Of a DNA stretch of 7,017 nucleotides, positions 4,582 through 7,017 are shown piece by piece. The translations under genes were made by a program, and so were the position numbers. Source of the stretch: Sulfurovum sp. (GTDB taxonomy: Bacteria; Campylobacterota; Campylobacteria; Campylobacterales; Sulfurovaceae); contig JALSSQ010000316.1 in NCBI GenBank assembly GCA_026984165.1, forward strand, positions 1-7,017, read 5' to 3'. How positions within the stretch are numbered: position 1 is the stretch's first letter; each line of letters opens with the position of its first letter. The notes under the pieces are model-generated. The model did not search any database. It was not told the origin of the DNA and saw only the letters and a list, made by a program, of their open reading frames with translations.

Positions 4582-6828
4582 TTAGGTTAAAAATTTTTGA
4601 ACAAAAATTTCTTTCTTTAAAGGTTTGGATATCAAATAACCTTGATAAAAGATTTTATGATTAAAACTTTTCAGTAAAACTTTTTGACTTTCATTCTCAA
4701 CACCCTCTACAATAATATTATAATGATAGTATTTTGCAATGTCAAAAATAGAAGATAACAATACTTTGTCTTCTGTTTCTTCCTGAATAAATTCTTTATC
4801 AATTTTTAATGTATCAAAAGAAAGTTTTTTAAGATAAGACAACGAAGAGTATCCTGTACCAAAATCATCGATTGAACAGCGAATACCATTAATACGTAAA
4901 CTGTCAATAATATTTTGTGCATACTCGAAATTATCAATCAGTGACTGTTCTGTAATTTCAACAACAATGCTGTGTGTATCTAGTTTATATTTTTCAAGTA
5001 TATCTATAAATTTTTTAGTAAAATTATTTTCCACAAGTTGTTGTGCACTTACATTTATAGAGACATAATTTAAATTCCATTTGCCCTCTTTTTTCCATTG
5101 GTCAATATCTTCACATATCTTCTCTAGTATCCACCATGTAATATTTGACAGGAGTCCTGCTTTAGTGGCTAAAGGAATAAAAGTATCAGGAGAAAGTTCA
5201 CCATGATCTGGATGTTTCCATCTCAATAACATCTCAGCTGCATGTATTCTATCATCCTCTAATGAATAAATAGGTTGATAAAAAAGTTCAAATTCATTTT
5301 TTTGTATTGCAAAAGCCAAATCATGCTGCAAAGCAAAAAGATCCTTTTGTTTTTGGTCTATCTCCTCATTATAAAAAACAACATCTTTGTATGTATGTTT
5401 GGCCTGATACATACTCATATCTGCCCGTCTAATGATTTCTTTAGTATTGGTATATTCTGGCTCTATCAATACAATACCAATACTTGATTTTACATATAAA
5501 TGAATATTATTTACCACAAAATAATCATCAAAAACACTAAGTATTTTTTTTGCATAATTATCTGCTTCAAGTTCTGCATATGATTTTTCATGTGCAACAT
5601 AGGAGACAACAACAACAAACTCATCTCCTCCAAGTCTACAGATTGTTGATTCATTTCCTAATAAACCAAGAAGCCTTCCTGCTATAGCAAGTAATATTTC
5701 ATCCCCTACTGCATGCCCTAATGAGTCATTGATACCTTTAAATTGATTTAAATCAAGATAAAAAAGCAATGAATAATATGCTTCATGTTGAGGGTTTTGT
5801 ACTAATTTTTCAATATACTCTATAAAACCTCTACGATTAAGTAAAGGAGTTAGAACATCATGTGTCGATAAAAATTCAAGTTTTTTACGGGCTTTATGCT
5901 CTTTTGTTTTATCTTCAAGAATACCAACAGCACCGATAACATTTCCATCTTTATCTCTGTAAGGAAAACAATTTACATGAACCCAATAGTCTTTATCTTT
6001 TAAAGAATAATAGTGCCCTTTATAAGTTTGTGCCCCACCTAAAAGTGTCTTTTCCAAAACTTTTATCATATTTTTATCTTTTAATGTTCGCAAATCAAAA
6101 TTTTCATAAGAACTTATTTTATCATTTTGAAATATATTGCTTATCTGTTTGTTTGCATCAACAATTTTTAATTCGTTATTATAAGAAAAGATACCTAGAG
6201 GTGCTTCTTCAAAAATATTTTTTAATTGATTTTTTTCAAAGTTTGCATTTTTATATTGTTTTTCATTTTGATAATGCTTTATTAACGCACCAATGAGTCC
6301 AAGATAATAGATTGCAAGTAAAAAAGAAAGCGCATAATTTTTTAATCCTGTATCTAAAAACAATAATGAAAAAATCAATGGAATAAAAATGATACTCGTA
6401 TAAGCAATGGCAATACGTATATCATGTCGTAAAGGTACATAAGTAGCCGAAGATATGCCTAAAAGTATTGCAACTATAAAAAGTTGAAAATAACGATCTA
6501 CTTGCAAAATAAAATAAAAGCCTAAAAATGAAATTAACCATGCTGCCATCAAAGACAAAATTAAAAATTTTATATACCATCTATAGGTATGAGATTGTAT
6601 TTTATCTTTAGTATATGTATATACATAATAAAGTCTAATCAACAAAATCGTATATGTCACTACAATCCATAAATCAAGTTCCACACGAGAATACAAAACA
6701 ATACTTGTAACAAAAAGTGCCAGTAGAAGTCCCACTAAACTTATTCGAGAACTTTGATAAAGTTTTTCAACCATCTTTGGCTCGATCTGATAGAGATTTG
6801 TTAATTTGAATAAAGTATCTTTAAGCAT
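4582..6828 (-). CDS. Membrane PAS-GGDEF-EAL protein (cyclic-di-GMP synthase/phosphodiesterase)
   Basis: A 748-residue inner-membrane signalling protein predicted to make and/or degrade c-di-GMP. The N-terminal half has about six hydrophobic helices (about 28-46, 52-70, 87-108, 113-132, 138-158, 164-184), a sensor region I cannot name. A PAS/PAC domain follows (about 198-306; EEAPLGIF, then GAVGILEDKT). The GGDEF domain (about 315-485) has LNRRGF, DLNQFKGINDSLGH (metal Asp359), GDE (375-377) and an intact GGDEF (400-404), but no RxxD inhibitory site upstream. The EAL domain (about 497-745) has YQP (517-519), EML in place of EAL (532-534, catalytic Glu kept), N592, E624, DDFGTGYSSL (654-663), LKID (674-677), VEGVE (707-711) and YQGY...SKP, so the phosphodiesterase residues look complete. 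It is much more A/T-rich than its neighbours (14 G/C in 60 at 4621-4680 versus 27 in 60 at 2041-2100). The ATG at 6828 lacks a clear Shine-Dalgarno; Met19 is an alternative start. It converges on the Sel1 gene with a 2-nt gap. Confidence 0.93.
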   Translation of the reverse strand: MLKDTLFKLTNLYQIEPKMVEKLYQSSRISLVGLLLALFVTSIVLYSRVELDLWIVVTYTILLIRLYYVYTYTKDKIQSHTYRWYIKFLILSLMAAWLISFLGFYFILQVDRYFQLFIVAILLGISSATYVPLRHDIRIAIAYTSIIFIPLIFSLLFLDTGLKNYALSFLLAIYYLGLIGALIKHYQNEKQYKNANFEKNQLKNIFEEAPLGIFSYNNELKIVDANKQISNIFQNDKISSYENFDLRTLKDKNMIKVLEKTLLGGAQTYKGHYYSLKDKDYWVHVNCFPYRDKDGNVIGAVGILEDKTKEHKARKKLEFLSTHDVLTPLLNRRGFIEYIEKLVQNPQHEAYYSLLFYLDLNQFKGINDSLGHAVGDEILLAIAGRLLGLLGNESTICRLGGDEFVVVVSYVAHEKSYAELEADNYAKKILSVFDDYFVVNNIHLYVKSSIGIVLIEPEYTNTKEIIRRADMSMYQAKHTYKDVVFYNEEIDQKQKDLFALQHDLAFAIQKNEFELFYQPIYSLEDDRIHAAEMLLRWKHPDHGELSPDTFIPLATKAGLLSNITWWILEKICEDIDQWKKEGKWNLNYVSINVSAQQLVENNFTKKFIDILEKYKLDTHSIVVEITEQSLIDNFEYAQNIIDSLRINGIRCSIDDFGTGYSSLSYLKKLSFDTLKIDKEFIQEETEDKVLLSSIFDIAKYYHYNIIVEGVENESQKVLLKSFNHKIFYQGYLISKPLKKEIFVQKFLT
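4591..4610. terminator. Possible A/T-only hairpin at the convergent gene ends
   Basis: AAATTTTTG (4591-4599) and CAAAAATTT (4602-4610) are perfect reverse complements, giving an 8-bp stem on a 4-nt loop. It lies in the last codons of the GGDEF-EAL gene, just past the Sel1 gene stop. With only 2 nt between the genes, any terminator must overlap coding sequence, and this is the only candidate. The stem is almost pure A/T and therefore weak. Confidence 0.25.
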
Positions 6829-6842
6829 AAGTAGAAGTATAC

Positions 6843-6848
6843 ACTATA
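6843..6848 (-). promoter_or_regulatory. Possible -10 box for the GGDEF-EAL gene
   Basis: On the minus strand TATAGT (one mismatch to TATAAT) lies 14 nt before the ATG, which would give a very short leader. A second near match, TATACT, is closer still. No -35 is visible. The site sits between the GGDEF-EAL start and the stop of the truncated polymerase. Weak evidence. Confidence 0.25.
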
Positions 6849-6857
6849 AATGCTTTT

Positions 6858-7017
6858 TCAAAGCTCATTAGCTGTTTTTATAATATCCAAACCATAAGGC
6901 TTGGCAGACCCCGTGGCAAGTTTGGCTATCCATTTCGCTTTGGAGATACCTATAGAAACAGGAATATCAAAATGTTTTAGTATCTTTTCCTGTAATGCTT
7001 TGGCAAAGTCATAGACA
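6858..7017 (-). pseudogene. Y-family DNA polymerase (ImpB/UmuC/DinB type), truncated at its 3' end
   Basis: A minus-strand frame enters from beyond the window and stops at TGA (6858-6860) after 52 visible codons. The translation holds the Y-family signature around DFAKALQEKI, IPVSIGISKAKWIAKLAT and SAKPYG. In translesion polymerases this palm segment lies roughly 140-170 residues from the N-terminus and is followed by the helix-hairpin-helix thumb motif and the little-finger domain. Here the frame ends about 10 residues after AKPYG, so the DNA-binding C-terminal half (roughly 200-250 residues) is missing. The next frame continues for only 15 or so codons (beginning EKAF) to a stop overlapping the GGDEF-EAL start, so a single frameshift does not restore the gene. 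GC is near that of nhaA and valS, unlike the A/T-rich gene beside it. It is probably a remnant left by rearrangement. Whether the upstream part is intact cannot be seen. Confidence 0.65.

Noticed and set aside
5275..6296. Plus-strand open frames opposite the GGDEF-EAL gene
   Set aside because: They lie opposite a domain-complete gene in A/T-rich DNA and give low-complexity Phe/Leu/Tyr-rich translations.
4570..6886. Similar strings TGTTTTTTAATAT (4570-4582) and TGTTTTTATAATAT (6873-6886) near both ends of the A/T-rich gene, as possible recombination repeats
   Set aside because: The match is short, needs an inserted base and is almost all A/T; it is not distinguishable from chance.

Overview
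The window looks like chromosomal DNA from a Campylobacterota (former Epsilonproteobacteria) member, possibly a marine Sulfurovum- or Sulfurimonas-like organism. This is an inference from the style of the NhaA and ValRS proteins, moderate to low GC, a perfect TATAAT -10 box with no recognisable -35, and a membrane PAS-GGDEF-EAL protein. The species cannot be named from the sequence alone.

Layout. (1) 1-1054, +: the 3' nine-tenths of nhaA, a Na+/H+ antiporter whose start lies before the window. (2) 1049-1136: a 72-bp foldback, MITE-like element with 20-bp terminal inverted repeats, flanked exactly by 8-bp direct repeats (GCTTAGTC) that include the nhaA stop codon. (3) 1168-1250: the valS promoter and leader, with a 47-nt palindrome that ends right at the Shine-Dalgarno. 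(4) 1251-3887, +: valS, complete. (5) 3890-3992: a head-to-head pair of GTAG-type REP palindromes (a REPIN/BIME) filling the gap before the next gene. (6) 4004-4579, +: a Sel1-repeat protein. (7) 4582-6828, -: an unusually AT-rich gene for a six-TM PAS-GGDEF-EAL c-di-GMP enzyme, convergent with the previous gene and 2 nt away. (8) 6858-7017, -: the broken end of a Y-family DNA polymerase gene, stopping in the middle of its catalytic region.

The coding genes do not form an obvious pathway: ion homeostasis, translation, a Sel1 scaffold and c-di-GMP signalling. The notable feature is the intergenic DNA. Each gap around valS carries a different small palindromic element, and two of these palindromes abut a ribosome binding site. 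The right third looks like a rearranged segment: an AT-rich signalling gene sits where the rest of a Y-family polymerase would be expected. No CRISPR array, tRNA, rRNA or autonomous transposase gene was seen.
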